Below are positions 23,345 to 33,680 of a DNA stretch of 64,000 nt, in pieces. The stretch comes from Zeugodacus cucurbitae (taxonomy: Eukaryota; Arthropoda; Insecta; Diptera; Tephritidae). The translations under genes and the position numbers were made by a program. Numbering within the stretch: position 1 is the first letter of the stretch; each line of letters begins with the position of its first letter. The notes under the pieces were generated by a model. That model was not told the DNA's origin, ran no database searches, and was given only the letters and a program-made list of their open reading frames with translations. The stretch spans positions 57,393,732 through 57,457,731 of the forward strand of contig NC_071668.1 in NCBI RefSeq assembly GCF_028554725.1. Direction: 5' to 3'.

Positions 23345-25085
23345 TATGAAGATATATATTCAGCTAGGGCATTGTACAACAATATGATTGCCAAGCTATG
23401 GCAGATGTGTTCTGAATATTTTATTGAAACATTTTCTATTTGAATAAACGCTTACTTTTTTGCACTCCTTTTTTGTCAGCCAATAACATTCGTCGACAAA
23501 CTCATTTTCTCCCACTTAACGGTAGTACTTGTCTTTCCTTTTTTGTTAACTGAAATGCTAGCAATATTTTGCACATGGCAAAACACCCATACCATCCATG
23601 TAATTGAAGATAGGTGTATGTTTGCATGTGTCCTTTATAAGTGCCTGTGTGTGTATGAGTGCTTAAACTAGCAGTTTTTATGTTTTACTCCTGACTGTCT
23701 GATTTGTTTGACTAGCAGCGCGTTGTTTTTTTTTTTAATTTTTTTCTTTATTTTGCAGGATTTATTTTTTTTCATTTGCAATCATTTTTTAGTTGTGAAA
23801 TGCAAGACGAAAAGCAAAACCTTTGTGAAAATTACACAACTATAAGTGCAGCTTTCAAAAGTCAAGCCTACATATGCGCCAGCAGATTTATGTTTGTATG
23901 CGAGCGCATGTAATTGGCTTACGGGTGGCAACACCCACAAATTCTGCTCAGCTACACAAAATAGCGTTGGATGAGCCAAAGGGCAAGTTTCACAACGCTA
24001 CGGCATTCAACGCAAAATATAAACTTGTGTTGGTATTTGTGAATGTTCCACTCACATTATCAAAGCTTCTGTGTCTATTGTGAAGCGCAAAATTCAGATA
24101 TTTTGTTGCTATTTTTCCTACTCCTACAGTCAGGTTATCGGCCCTTTTTTTGCGCTCGTCGTAATGCTTCAAATCCTTTTTCGCTAGCAAAATCAAATAT
24201 CAGAGCAACGCAGCAGACCACTGTGGCAGGACATTGACATTATCAAATATTCGCACACGATTTTCAACTTAAATATTTGGGCATACGCATTTTAAATTCA
24301 GCTGATATTTGCCTGCGCACACACACATACAAACCTACATTTGCACAAACATTCGGCCAATAAATGTAGATTTTATTGTTTATGAAATGCATTCGAAAGG
24401 GTAGTGCGCACGAGTTAGGGCGACAATTGGGCTGCTGCCGCTATTTTGAGCTTAAACAAATGTATTGGCATTTTATTAGGTAAAAATGGTGTGACCTCAC
24501 TTAAATTGGATAGTGCCAGCAGATAGCATGGATACAAATTCCCAGACATGCATACAATTTGTTGCCACTCATCTGTACAAGTGCTTATTTAGATATTTGC
24601 ATTTGTTTGCGCCAAAGTCTGTTACATTAAGCTGATTACAAGGATTTCTGTCACCTCATGTTCGCACGCCTTGACAGCGTAGTTGAAGTAGGGACTTTGG
24701 ATTATAAGCAGGCGAAAAGGTTGTGTGAAAATGAGGCCTTTACTAATGGTTCTTGAATTAAATTAGGCTGAAATGGTAAGGAAAAATAAAATATAATATT
24801 AGAGATAAAGGCAGGTATTTTGTACAGAAGATTTTTCAAAAAAGCCTTATCTATTTTTAAATTTGAAAAATTTCATAAAACTACAGCTATTCACATATTT
24901 TTGGTAAATAACTCCACGAAGAGGTCGATTACTTAATCCATGCTAACCGAAGCAACCATCGTTAGTGGTGGTTTGCTAAACTCCGTATAGTACTATGAAA
25001 GCTCCGATGACGTCGATCCCAATGAACATTCAAATAGCACTGTTACGTACGAACAACAAAATCCACAGAACCGATTGTAATGACA
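23345..25085. other. Unassigned intergenic DNA
   Basis: Overlapping ORFs of 65-69 aa at 23782-24237 lie on both strands without any domain. A poly-T-rich stretch lies near 23725-23790. Nothing supported. Confidence 0.35.
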
Positions 25086-25174
25086 ATTTAATGAACTCGA
25101 TCGATATATCTCACACTCTAAATGTATCGAAGAAATATGCTGGACATGAAGATAACGGTATTGCTTTTGCATTC

Positions 25175-25340
25175 TTCAACTCCTAGTGTCGTCTCCTCGG
25201 ATGTCGACATCGTCCACGCTTCAGAAGCTTAAAGCAGGACAGAAATAATAAGCAACTTGTAGAGTTTGGTCTTCGTTACTCTGGAGAGGACTTCACTTTT
25301 CAGTTGCCTACTCAGTCCAAAGTAGTACCTATTGTCAAAA
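25175..25340 (-). pseudogene. Non-LTR retrotransposon fragment
   Basis: On the minus strand: 'tactactttggactgagtagg', 'accaaactctacaagttgc' and 'gcgtggacgatgtcgacatc'. This is the YFGLSRQL...TKLYKLL...AWTMST part of the LINE C-terminal region, as at 5840-5980. It continues directly into the repeat at 25345-25535, the same order as at 5480-5980. Confidence 0.65.
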
Positions 25341-25344
25341 GACA

Positions 25345-25535
25345 AATCCTATTACAATTTCTATTGAATAAAAACTTTTCAGATTTTTTTTCTCTAAAAC
25401 AAAAATGCCTGTTGATACATCATTAGCTTCAAAAATGAAAGCTAATCAAAGGTAAAATGTTATGACAATGAAAACCATGAACCTCCAAGAAAGCTCGGTT
25501 GTTTATAAACACCGAGATATCTCCAATCCTGCAAA
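25345..25535 (-). repeat. Repeat shared with 5480-5775 (inverted)
   Basis: The reverse complement carries 'gagatatctcggtgtt', 'gagctttcttggag', 'tttgattagctttcattttt' and 'attgtaataggatttgtc', colinear with 5540-5757. Confidence 0.5.
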
Positions 25536-25562
25536 GATCCTTTAATAACTTTGACGAATTAG

Positions 25563-25745
25563 TAGGTTAGGTTAGGTTAGGTTACCGACTTTCGCAGATT
25601 TCTTGAACTCTACGAGACCTCAACTAAATTTCATAATTGCAGTTTATTGTCTAACTTAGTGAAGAGCAAATAGACCGTTTTTTTACTTTTATTTTACTTA
25701 TACAGTTCGACTGCATTCCCAGCACTAGCGTGGTAATAATGTCGA
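25563..25745 (-). repeat. Retrotransposon 3' fragment with (TAACC)4 tail
   Basis: On the minus strand the block 'gggaatgcagtcgaactg ... cttcactaagttagac ... gcgaaagtcgg' ends in four TAACC units (25563-25584). Its partner at 5290-5460 lacks the tail. The tail resembles the TTAGG telomere repeat of other insects. Here it sits at the 3' end of a dispersed element, not at a chromosome end. Confidence 0.55.
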
Positions 25746-25749
25746 TAAC

Positions 25750-26255
25750 TTGTGCCGAATTGGTCTCATCTTCGGAAAAGGAAGAGTTTTATTTTATGGG
25801 AATTCTTTGTAATAGCGTTGTAAAATATTCTAACCAAAGCATTAGCACGTCCTAAATCGAGTGAGCTAAAATTGGAACCACCAAAATTTATGAAATTAGT
25901 GCAAGTCTCAAAAGCTCCGTGCTGTGACCAAATGTAATGAATTGATTTATGCTGTTAAATATGAGACAATACTAATCCCTGAATCTTTAAAATAGCTATA
26001 GACCAAATATACATATGTTACCGTCGACTCAATCGAAGCTAGTTCTAACAGAAATAATACAAGAACTACAGAAATTCTTACTTGAAATATCTTGTCGGCC
26101 AATAAAACCGAGTACTTTATAAATCAACTGTAAGATTCATGGATACAAAGAATTCACGAAAAAAAACTCAAATGTATAAACAACGAGTTTTTTAGTATCG
26201 GTGATTCTCGGGTTTTACCATTCAAGTGAGAAGTTGTGAGATTGCCCGTGAAGTA
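25750..26255. other. Unassigned DNA
   Basis: No ORF or shared repeat recognised. Confidence 0.3.
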
Positions 26256-26261
26256 TATTTA

Positions 26262-26950
26262 TCTATATACTACTAGTTATTATAAAGAGGAAAGATTTAT
26301 ATGTATGTTTGTATTGAATAAACTCAAAAACTACTGCGTCGATTTCAAAAATTCTTTCACCATTGGAAAGCTACATTCATCCCGAGTAACATAGGCTATA
26401 TTTTTTTTTTTTTTGCAAGGATCTCAACTTTCTGGAAATAGTTCCCAGGTGAGGTTATCAAAAAGACTCCGTAATGGAGAATTTTAATCTGAAACTGAAA
26501 ATCATTTTGCAAGTCATTCCTTCTCTTCTCATCGAAATAGCGTGACAGAGATTCGAGTGACGAGCGTTCGCCGCTGCGCAGCTGAAAAACATTTCAAAAC
26601 CTTCAAAGTACGCTCTTGAACTATGAGTATGGAGGGTGTGCAGCGGCTTGAAGAAGAAAATACCTGCAATATACAAGCTCGCACTAGGCCGTCGAACTCT
26701 AAGCTCTGAGCGTTCCCAACGCCTTCATAATCAGAGAGAAAGACAACGGACACAGCCCATTGCAAATAAAATAAAATATAATTTCATGTTCGAATTTTCC
26801 TCATTTTACTTTTTTAAATGAACCTACGCAAGAAACGGGACAGTACATACATATATTATATATGGGAGTGTGTGTATACATAAGTGTGTAAAAACTTATA
26901 ACTTTTGAAATGTTTGTTTGAACCCGTGCGAAGCCGGAACAGTCTGCTAG
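26262..26950 (+). mobile_element. Non-autonomous Helitron
   Basis: A 689-bp element starting TCTATATACTACTAGTTA after an A and ending CTAG before a T (26951), the hallmark TC...CTRR ends with an A/T insertion site. The 5' 60 bp ('ttataaagaggaaagattta', 'actactgcgtcgatttcaaa', 'cccgagtaacataggctat') and the 3' part ('cccgtgcgaagccgg') match a Helitron family that is common in arthropods. No Rep/helicase is present. The middle (26458-26820) has small overlapping ORFs and partial homology to 11735-11931. Confidence 0.8.
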
Positions 26951-26954
26951 TCAA

Positions 26955-28110
26955 TAATAAATTAGATACGAATATAAAGAGACCTTTCATATAATTCTTC
27001 TCAGCTGCAGCAAACCTTTGAAGAACTTGGATTGAATGATATATACATATCATAAAACAGCCATTAGTCAATAATTTTTCTCTCACAAGCTTCTTATAAA
27101 ATGATTCCATCCATCTGCAACACAAACTTTATTAATCCAACATTGTTTCTAATTTGATTTTTAGTTTTTCATATACACATTTTCAATAAACATAATTTAC
27201 TTGCGCGATATGGCAACGCAGTGGAGATTTATATACAACAAAACCGCATAACTGTCATTAATATCCTGATTATTATATAGCCATGCACAGATGACTCATT
27301 ACTTTCTATTTACATTTGTTTATGACCTAATTTGCTACACCTCAGCAACACAACACAACCAGAAATGTAGACACATTTGTATTCTCCAACCCGCCTTATT
27401 GCCATATTTCTTAAGTATAGTATGGCAATTTATCCTTGTTTAACGTCGAATTAATAGCAAACACAAGCCGACAACAATGCGAAACACAGCAATACATGTG
27501 CGCCAAAAATTAGAATAGGTCAGGCAAACATAAATTTTAAGCGCCCTCAAATGGGCCACGGATGTATTGTGCAGTGGGAAGATCGGACAACTGAATGCGC
27601 GCCGCTTTGCACAAGTCGCTTGTATGCTATGTGTGGGTATGGTGCGGGTGGTAGTTGAATGGGCGGCTTTTGACCTAATAAAATGTTTGCTATTAAATAT
27701 TTAATGTCCAACATTTTGGCAAAATAATAAATGGCCAGTGAATATACCGGAGTGATGTCAGTGCTTTGAGTCTGAACGCTTTAGAAACAGCAAGCTTCTG
27801 CCTCGACAGTCATTCAAAAGGATATGCATGCTTTGTTTACCTGTAACATACCGTTTTGAGTTTATGAAAAGTAGCTTTGGAAGGTAGCAGTTATTTATGA
27901 ATTTTCAGCCTGATTCCCTTGTGGTTTGCGAAAATTTGTATGTAAGTGATACATTGTAGTTACATTTAGCTATATTCTTATTTAGCCCAGATTTCGTCAT
28001 GAAAAATACTGATTCAACAGATATTTAAATAAGTTTTTATTATCAATCTCACTATAAAGAATCATAACCGATTCCAATAAAATTTTGTACATATATACTA
28101 TCTAATCCAA
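26955..28110. other. Unassigned intergenic DNA
   Basis: No gene or shared repeat recognised. Confidence 0.35.
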
Positions 28111-28114
28111 TCCA

Positions 28115-28850
28115 ATCCTCAATCCAAAGTATGACCTGTTGGCAAGTGTGATCCTGCATTCGATTTCAAGATTTAAGACTATCTGCCTGTTTGTTTCGTT
28201 CACTACCAGGTCCAAACGTTTCCTTGTCCAATCTGGAAAAAGCAGATCTAACGCAACGACGGCTGTATATAAGTTTGTCCCTTTTCTATTTAGCTTTGCA
28301 GATCGTATTATTTTTTGCAGCATTAGATTAGAGAACTCGCACGACAGTGAGTCAAACCGGCTGAAACCTCATTTGGTATCGAACGGTTCGGAGAGGTCCT
28401 TCTCGATCCTGACGGAGCTTTTGGTGTTGCTCAACGTCAGTTTACATAGCAGTATTAGTTTTGCAGGGATACCAAATTCAGTCATAGCGGCATAGAGGCA
28501 GCTCTTTCTCGTGCTATCGAAGGCAGCTTTAATATCGATGAAAAGGGGGTGTGTATCGATTCTTACCTCTCGGGTCTTTTCTAAGATTTGACGCATAGAG
28601 AATATCTATCTCCATCGGCCTCCGCCGATGTGTTTTCTTCAAGCATGTAATTGCTATTCGAATTTCTGCATGGTAGGGCAATGGAATATCTGTTCCTCTC
28701 ATTGATTATGGAATCGGGTTCACCATCTCCTGGCGTTGCATTTTCACTGCCAGCAGATTGGAGAAGTGTTCCTACCATAAACCCAGTATACTCTGGACAT
28801 CAGTTACCAGATTACAACCTATATGAGAATGTTGTGATCTTAAAACTTTC
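28115..28850 (-). pseudogene. Non-LTR retrotransposon RT fragments
   Basis: On the minus strand the pieces run in order: a 'SENATPGDGEPDS' leader block, then 'MRQILEKTREVRIDTHPLFI', 'IKAAFDSTRKS', 'MTEFGIPAKLILLCKLTL', 'MLQKIIRSAKLNRKGTN', 'LDLVVNE' and 'LEIECRITLANRSYFGL'. It is the same family as 10507-11640. It retains the part around palm motif A and the following helix that is deleted there, but lacks the YxDD box and has stops between the pieces. Confidence 0.8.
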
Positions 28851-28857
28851 TGTAAGT

Positions 28858-30090
28858 CGCAAAAGTTGCTAAGAGAGTATTATAGTTTTGTTCACATAAC
28901 GGTTGTTTGTAAGTCAGAAAACTAAACGAGTTAGATATAGGGTTATATATATCAAAATGATCAGGGTGACGAGACGAGTCAAAATCCGAATGTCTGTCTG
29001 TCCGTCCGTCCGTCAGTCCGTGCAACGGATAACTTGAGTAAAAATTGAGATATCTTGATTAAACTTGGAACACATGTCCCTTGGGACCGTGAGAGGGTTG
29101 CTTTCGAAAATGAGCAAAATCGGACCACTGCCACGTCCACAAAATGGCGAAAACCGAAAACACATGAAGTGTCATTACTAAGCCATAAATAAAGTTATAA
29201 AAGTAAAATTTTAAACCAAGGATCGCACTAGGAAGGGGCATATTTGGATGTAATTTTTTTGGGAAAGTGGGCGTGGCCCCGCCCCCCAAATCCGTTATTT
29301 GTATATATCTCGCAAACCAATAAAGCTATATAAACTAAACTTTCAGCAGTTGGTTTTCTTACATACCCCACCACACACTATGAAATTAGTTGAAATCGGA
29401 TAATAACCACGCCCATCTCCCATACAAAAGTTAGGTTGAAAATTACTAAAAGTGGGTTAACTCACTAACGAAAAATGTCAGAAATACTAAAATTTACAGA
29501 AGAAATTGCCGAAGGAAGCTGCACTCAGATTTTTTTACAAAATGGAAAATGAGCGTGGCATCATGAGCGCCCACTTATGGGTCAAAAACCATATCTCATG
29601 AACTACTCGACCGATTCGAATGAAATTCGGTATATAATAGTTTCTTGACACCCTGATGACACGTGTTGAAAATGGATGAAATCGGATCACAACCATGACA
29701 ACTTTCCATGTAACTCAATTTTGAACTCCATCTTATTTCTTCACATAAGGAAATAAAACTTTACACAAATACTGTATATGATCTGTGGCATCATTTGTGA
29801 AAAAATTGTCGAAATCGGACTATAACTTTTCAAAGCCCCGAATATCGAATATGAAGAATTCAGTGCTCCATGGTAATTTTTCACCGAAAATTTCGGTAAA
29901 TCTCTCAGGTATCTTAATTTAATTAAGAGGAAATATTTTTCTTCTAATAGTGTAACTTCCCCTAGCTCTCATATACCTAATTATAGGATTTTCAAATTGG
30001 GTCAAATTGTGTGTTATCTTAATAAAAATATATCAATAAATTGCGAGAGTATAAAATGTTCGGTTGTACCCGAACTTAACCTTACTTGTT
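28858..30090 (-). repeat. HINE-like element, full length
   Basis: About 1.23 kb. On the minus strand the 5' end at 30090 is ACAAGTAAGGTTAAGTTCGG followed by the 'gggtacaaccgaac' palindrome and TTTTATACTCTCGCAA. Near the 3' end there is a (GGAC)n-type microsatellite (about 29000-29015) and half of the terminal hairpin, ATACTCTCTTAGCAACTTTT. A 76-codon ORF at 29059-29289 recurs in other copies but is broken in several. There is no transposase. Confidence 0.75.
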
Positions 30091-30463
30091 TTATAAAATT
30101 TTCAAGCATAATCGGTCAGCTTTTCAAGCTCACATATTGCATTAAATAAAACACAATCGCTGAAAATAAATATTATGCAAAATAAATACATAAATATATA
30201 TATAAGTATATCAGTGACTATGAATATAAAACACAGCTTTTATCAGCTGTGGAAGAACCAAGCTTCAAACGAAAGCAAAAACAAAGGAAATTAAGAAACT
30301 ATTAATAGCTAGCCACTCGTTGTAAGTTATCAAAGATGACACAAATGGGAACTATGTAAGTGTAAAAAATTTACAGAAGTCCGATTGAGTCAAGACATTT
30401 TTTATACTCTCGTCGTACGGTTGCTTCTAGCAGCTAAGAGCAATTGAGGTAGATACATACATA

Positions 30464-30912
30464 CAGCGGAACTTCTCTAACTCGAATCTCTATAATCCAC
30501 AAAAAAATCTTCGAGTTAGAGAGACTTCGAGTTATAGAATTTTCATTAAAACATAAAATTTTTGAAAAAAACTGTAAAATTTAGAATTATAGAGAGTCCA
30601 ATAGAATATAATCCATAAGTGTAATATCATATATATTTTGTTCACCTCCATACGATATAAAGTGACTCTTTAAAAGTCCTGACTTGTTAGTAAAATTTTA
30701 AATTTTGTATTATGTCCTGGTCGAAAAGCTCAATTCATGAAAGGAAATTTGTATGAAATTTTACTTCTATTGCCAATTCATGGGTTCGAGTTATGGAGAA
30801 CTTCGAGTTATAGAAATTCGAGTTATGGAAGGAAATTTGTATGAAAGTTGATTTCTAAACGCTATTGCCAATTGAAAAGTTCATGTTATAGAGGTCTTCG
30901 AGTTATAGATAT
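30464..30912. mobile_element. Candidate pogo-like MITE
   Basis: Starts CAGCGGAACTTCTCTAACTC right after a TA, resembling pogo/Tigger ends (CAG(T/C)xGAACC...). The body repeats the motif 'ttcgagttatag' at least five times in both orientations, including two copies within 'gagttatagaaattcgagtt'. A matching right-hand TIR was not found, so the 3' end may be truncated. Confidence 0.4.
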
Positions 30913-30914
30913 AT

Positions 30915-31104
30915 CAAAAAGAACATGATGATGTGACGAGTTGAATATCTATGTTTCTCCTTCCGTCTATCCGTCTATGCAAGCGATAATTTGTTAATAT
31001 AGAGCTACATATCTTGATGACACTTGTTTTATAGCAATCTAAGAGGATTGATATTGCAGAGAGGCAAAATTGGATTATTGCCACACCCACGAAACGCCGT
31101 TAAT
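30915..31104 (-). repeat. HINE-like fragment, host of the mariner
   Basis: Contains 'ccgtctatccgtctatgcaa', 'atatcttgatgacacttg' and 'ttattgccacacccacgaaa', matching 28990-29145 on the minus strand. It is interrupted at 31105 by the mariner derivative. Confidence 0.5.
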
Positions 31105-31105
31105 A

Positions 31106-31811
31106 CGAGGGCTGCTATATATATTTCTGGCCTAATAATGAAAATAGGAATATTTATCAACGAAAATGGTTTTATTGTTTTTCAAAATATTCTCCATCAA
31201 GATTTATACACTTTTGCTTGCGCTCAAACCAATTTTCGAAGCACTTTTTTGAGCCTTTTTTTGAGCGATTGTCAAATTGTGCGGGATCCTACGAGAACAA
31301 ACCTTTTTTACGGCCAGGTGTTCATGCAATATCGAATGTATGCTGGTGGGAGAAATGCCAATGCATACCTCTATCTGAAGGTATATTACATGACGATCTT
31401 GCATTATCAGTTCACGTACGGCATCGATGTTTTCTGGCACAACGGCTGTTTTTGGACGACCTTCACGGAATTCGTCTTTGAGCGAGCGTCGGCCACGACT
31501 GAATTCGTTGTACCAGCTTTTCACAGTGCTATAGGATGGTGCTTCATAGCTATACAAAGATTTCAGTTCATCGATGCACTCTTGTCGCGATAATCCACGT
31601 GGAAAGTTGTGAAAAATGATCACGAGTTAATTCCATTTTTTGGCCGAGATGAATTTTTTAATTCCCTGTAAATAAAACAATTCACGATTAAATGACAAAA
31701 CGTTCTGCGTGAGGTTATGCTAAAAAATATCAAACTTTCCAATGGAAATGTCAGATTGCACCTGGCAACACTTAATGTTGCCTAGGCCAGAAATATATAT
31801 AGCAGCCCTCG
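31106..31811 (-). mobile_element. Mellifera-type mariner deletion derivative
   Basis: A 706-bp element with apparently perfect inverted ends of about 28 bp (CGAGGGCTGCTATATATATT...) and TA on both sides. On the minus strand it starts at the MELTR codon block (31636), loses about 14 nt that shift the frame, then reads 'FPRGLSRQECIDELKSLY' and 'GRRSLKDEFREGRPKTAVVP', up to 'AVKKVCSRRIPHNLTIAQKK'. It then jumps to the C-terminal end 'INLDGEYFEKQ' near 31180. The catalytic domain is deleted, so it could move only in trans. Confidence 0.85.
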
Positions 31812-31814
31812 TAA

Positions 31815-32195
31815 CAAATTTGGTGCAAGGAATTGCCGAGTCGTGAGATTTCCATGGTTTCAAAATATTTACAAAGTCTTTATTCAGCAAATATTCAATA
31901 AGGCTTTTTAAGTTTTTTTAAAAGGCATGAAACTCTTATTCTTATCTTTTCCAAAAAACCCGCTTAAAATAAAATCGTGACGTTCATACTAAATACACAT
32001 GAGCAATCTCTTTGTTTTTTTTTTTGTGCAATTCTAGATATTTTCTGTTTGCTTTGCTTTGTCCAGACTGAAAAAAGAAAGAGAGACAAGCATGCGTATA
32101 TGTAACTTGCTCAGCTCACATTGCGACTCACTGATAGAATATATTGATTGAACGTCTGCTCTTTTACTTTTCGTCTACAATCAAAAAGTTGCATA
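31815..32195. other. Unassigned DNA
   Basis: About 380 bp between the mariner and the right arm. It holds a poly-T run at 32009-32025. Nothing else recognised. Confidence 0.3.
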
Positions 32196-32289
32196 AGAAT
32201 TAAAATACTATTTCACCTTTAAAACCAAACTTATTATCAAATTTAAGTAAAGCTTATACTTTATACATACATATATATATATACATAAT

Positions 32290-32496
32290 ATATGAATTAT
32301 ACAGAACACGATAAGAATGAGCATTTTATGTTGAAAAAATCAAGTTTTCACACAATCGCTACGCTGAACATTTGCCAATTTCATTTACATTCGTTTAGTT
32401 CAGTTTAGTTCTCCATTTCGAAGAGTCCACTTCGCTCTCTACACAGCTACGGAGAGATAATTTCGAAATTAAATAACAAATAATAACAGCACACAA
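32290..32496 (+). promoter_or_regulatory. 5' flank of gene B
   Basis: Shares 'gctacgct' and 'gtttagttcagtttag' blocks with the gene A flank. TTCAGTTTAG near 32399 is a candidate initiator. An additional segment (about 32415-32470) absent from gene A lies just upstream of the start codon. The transcription start is not determined. Confidence 0.4.
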
Positions 32497-33264
32497 ATGT
32501 TGCGAATTCTTCAAATATCTATTACATTTATTTTCGTAATCATCTGCACAACAACAGCACAAACAACACAAACAGCAGTACCGCCACCACTGGCACCAAG
32601 ATGTGAAGGTGATGAATGTTATTGTATCGAAGGTACGCATGAGGCGTTCTTTAAAGGGCGTAAATATTGTGCACCGGATAGTACAGAACCTTGTCCTGAG
32701 TACGCTGTGCGATTGTCAGCTCAATTTTGTGAATGTAGAAAAGGCTATCATTTCCTCAACGACGATCGAACGGTGTGTGTTCCAGATCATATCAAAGAAA
32801 TCACAACAACACCAACAAAACCAACGCCAATGGTTCCAAGATGTGAAGGTGATATATGTTATTGTATCGAAGGTACGCATGAGGAGTCCTTTAATGGTCG
32901 CAAATATTGTGCAACGGATAGTACGGAACCTTGCAATGAGTATGCTATTCGACTATCTCCAGATGTTTGTGAATGTATTGCGGGCTATCATTTCCGCGAC
33001 GATGAGCGCACGGTGTGTATTCCGGATGAAACAATCGAACCCGCTGACAAAGAACCTATAATCCCAACAACAACAACTACACAAAGAACCAATATGACAA
33101 CCACAACAACAGCAATAACGCCAACTACAACAACCACACAATCTGACCGTTCAGGCGAGTCAGAAATTCCTAGTAATACTGTTTACATATATGTCGGTAT
33201 TATAGTATTGGTAATTACTGCGCTTATCTTAATCGCACTCTTATGGCTACAACTAAAACGCTAG
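32497..33264 (+). CDS. Gene B: EGF-like/mucin-like membrane protein, 2 modules
   Basis: A 255-aa paralog of gene A. The signal peptide (1-21) is identical to that of A. Two eight-cysteine modules lie at about 36-94 and 116-174, followed by a Thr-rich stalk (about 190-216) with an NMT sequon. A transmembrane helix spans about 229-250 and ends in a very short LQLKR tail. Both modules have EGT where all four modules of A have the NGT sequon, so the module N-glycans would be lost. The second module has lost the conserved Pro after the fifth cysteine (PCNEY versus PCPEY). The start is supported by the signal peptide and the shared upstream sequence. The open frame, with conserved cysteines despite clear divergence, suggests that it is expressed and under selection. 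Function unknown. Confidence 0.85.
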   Translation: MLRILQISITFIFVIICTTTAQTTQTAVPPPLAPRCEGDECYCIEGTHEAFFKGRKYCAPDSTEPCPEYAVRLSAQFCECRKGYHFLNDDRTVCVPDHIKEITTTPTKPTPMVPRCEGDICYCIEGTHEESFNGRKYCATDSTEPCNEYAIRLSPDVCECIAGYHFRDDERTVCIPDETIEPADKEPIIPTTTTTQRTNMTTTTTAITPTTTTTQSDRSGESEIPSNTVYIYVGIIVLVITALILIALLWLQLKR

Positions 33265-33416
33265 TGCTAATAAGTGCCAAAAGGTTTTTATAAATAGAAC
33301 CACTTCTATGTACATAAATATTTAATGAACATGTACATTTTTTTTTGTATTTATTTATGTATAAATGTCTAACTCGAAAATAAGTGTTAAGTAAGTTAAA
33401 GTAAGAAAAAATGCTA

Positions 33417-33427
33417 AATAAAATAAA
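33417..33427 (+). promoter_or_regulatory. Probable poly(A) signals of gene B
   Basis: Two overlapping AATAAA motifs about 155 bp after the stop codon, in the 3' UTR region homologous to gene A. Confidence 0.45.
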
Positions 33428-33680
33428 GAAAATCAAAAATAACGTCTTTAAAATGGTTAAACAGCAAAATTAGTGAGTGTTGATAGTCTCCTAGGCCAGC
33501 AACGAACTTTTACGGAGTCTTTTGCAAAACTTTCTCGTGTTCAAACGAACACGCGACACCCGTTATTTTACGTAGCGAACAAATGCACTCTTACTCTAGT
33601 GACTAAGCCGGCGCCGCACCTACTGACTGTGGCGTTCTCTCATTTGCTCTCTTGTCGCTTATCTTAAAAACAAGAAATTG

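Noticed and set aside
25563..25584. Telomeric (TTAGG)n tract
   Set aside because: Only four units, located at the 3' end of a dispersed repeat, with a similar short run at another element end. It is not a telomere or an interstitial telomere array.
29059..29289. A conserved-looking 76-89 codon ORF (GGGATPTFPKKLHPNMPLP) in several HINE-like copies
   Set aside because: It recurs because the repeat recurs. In the copy at 42652 the frame is shifted and shortened, and several copies lack it. There is no evidence of selection.
31024..31593. A 189-aa plus-strand ORF
   Set aside because: It is the antisense of the mellifera-type mariner transposase remnant, which explains the open frame.
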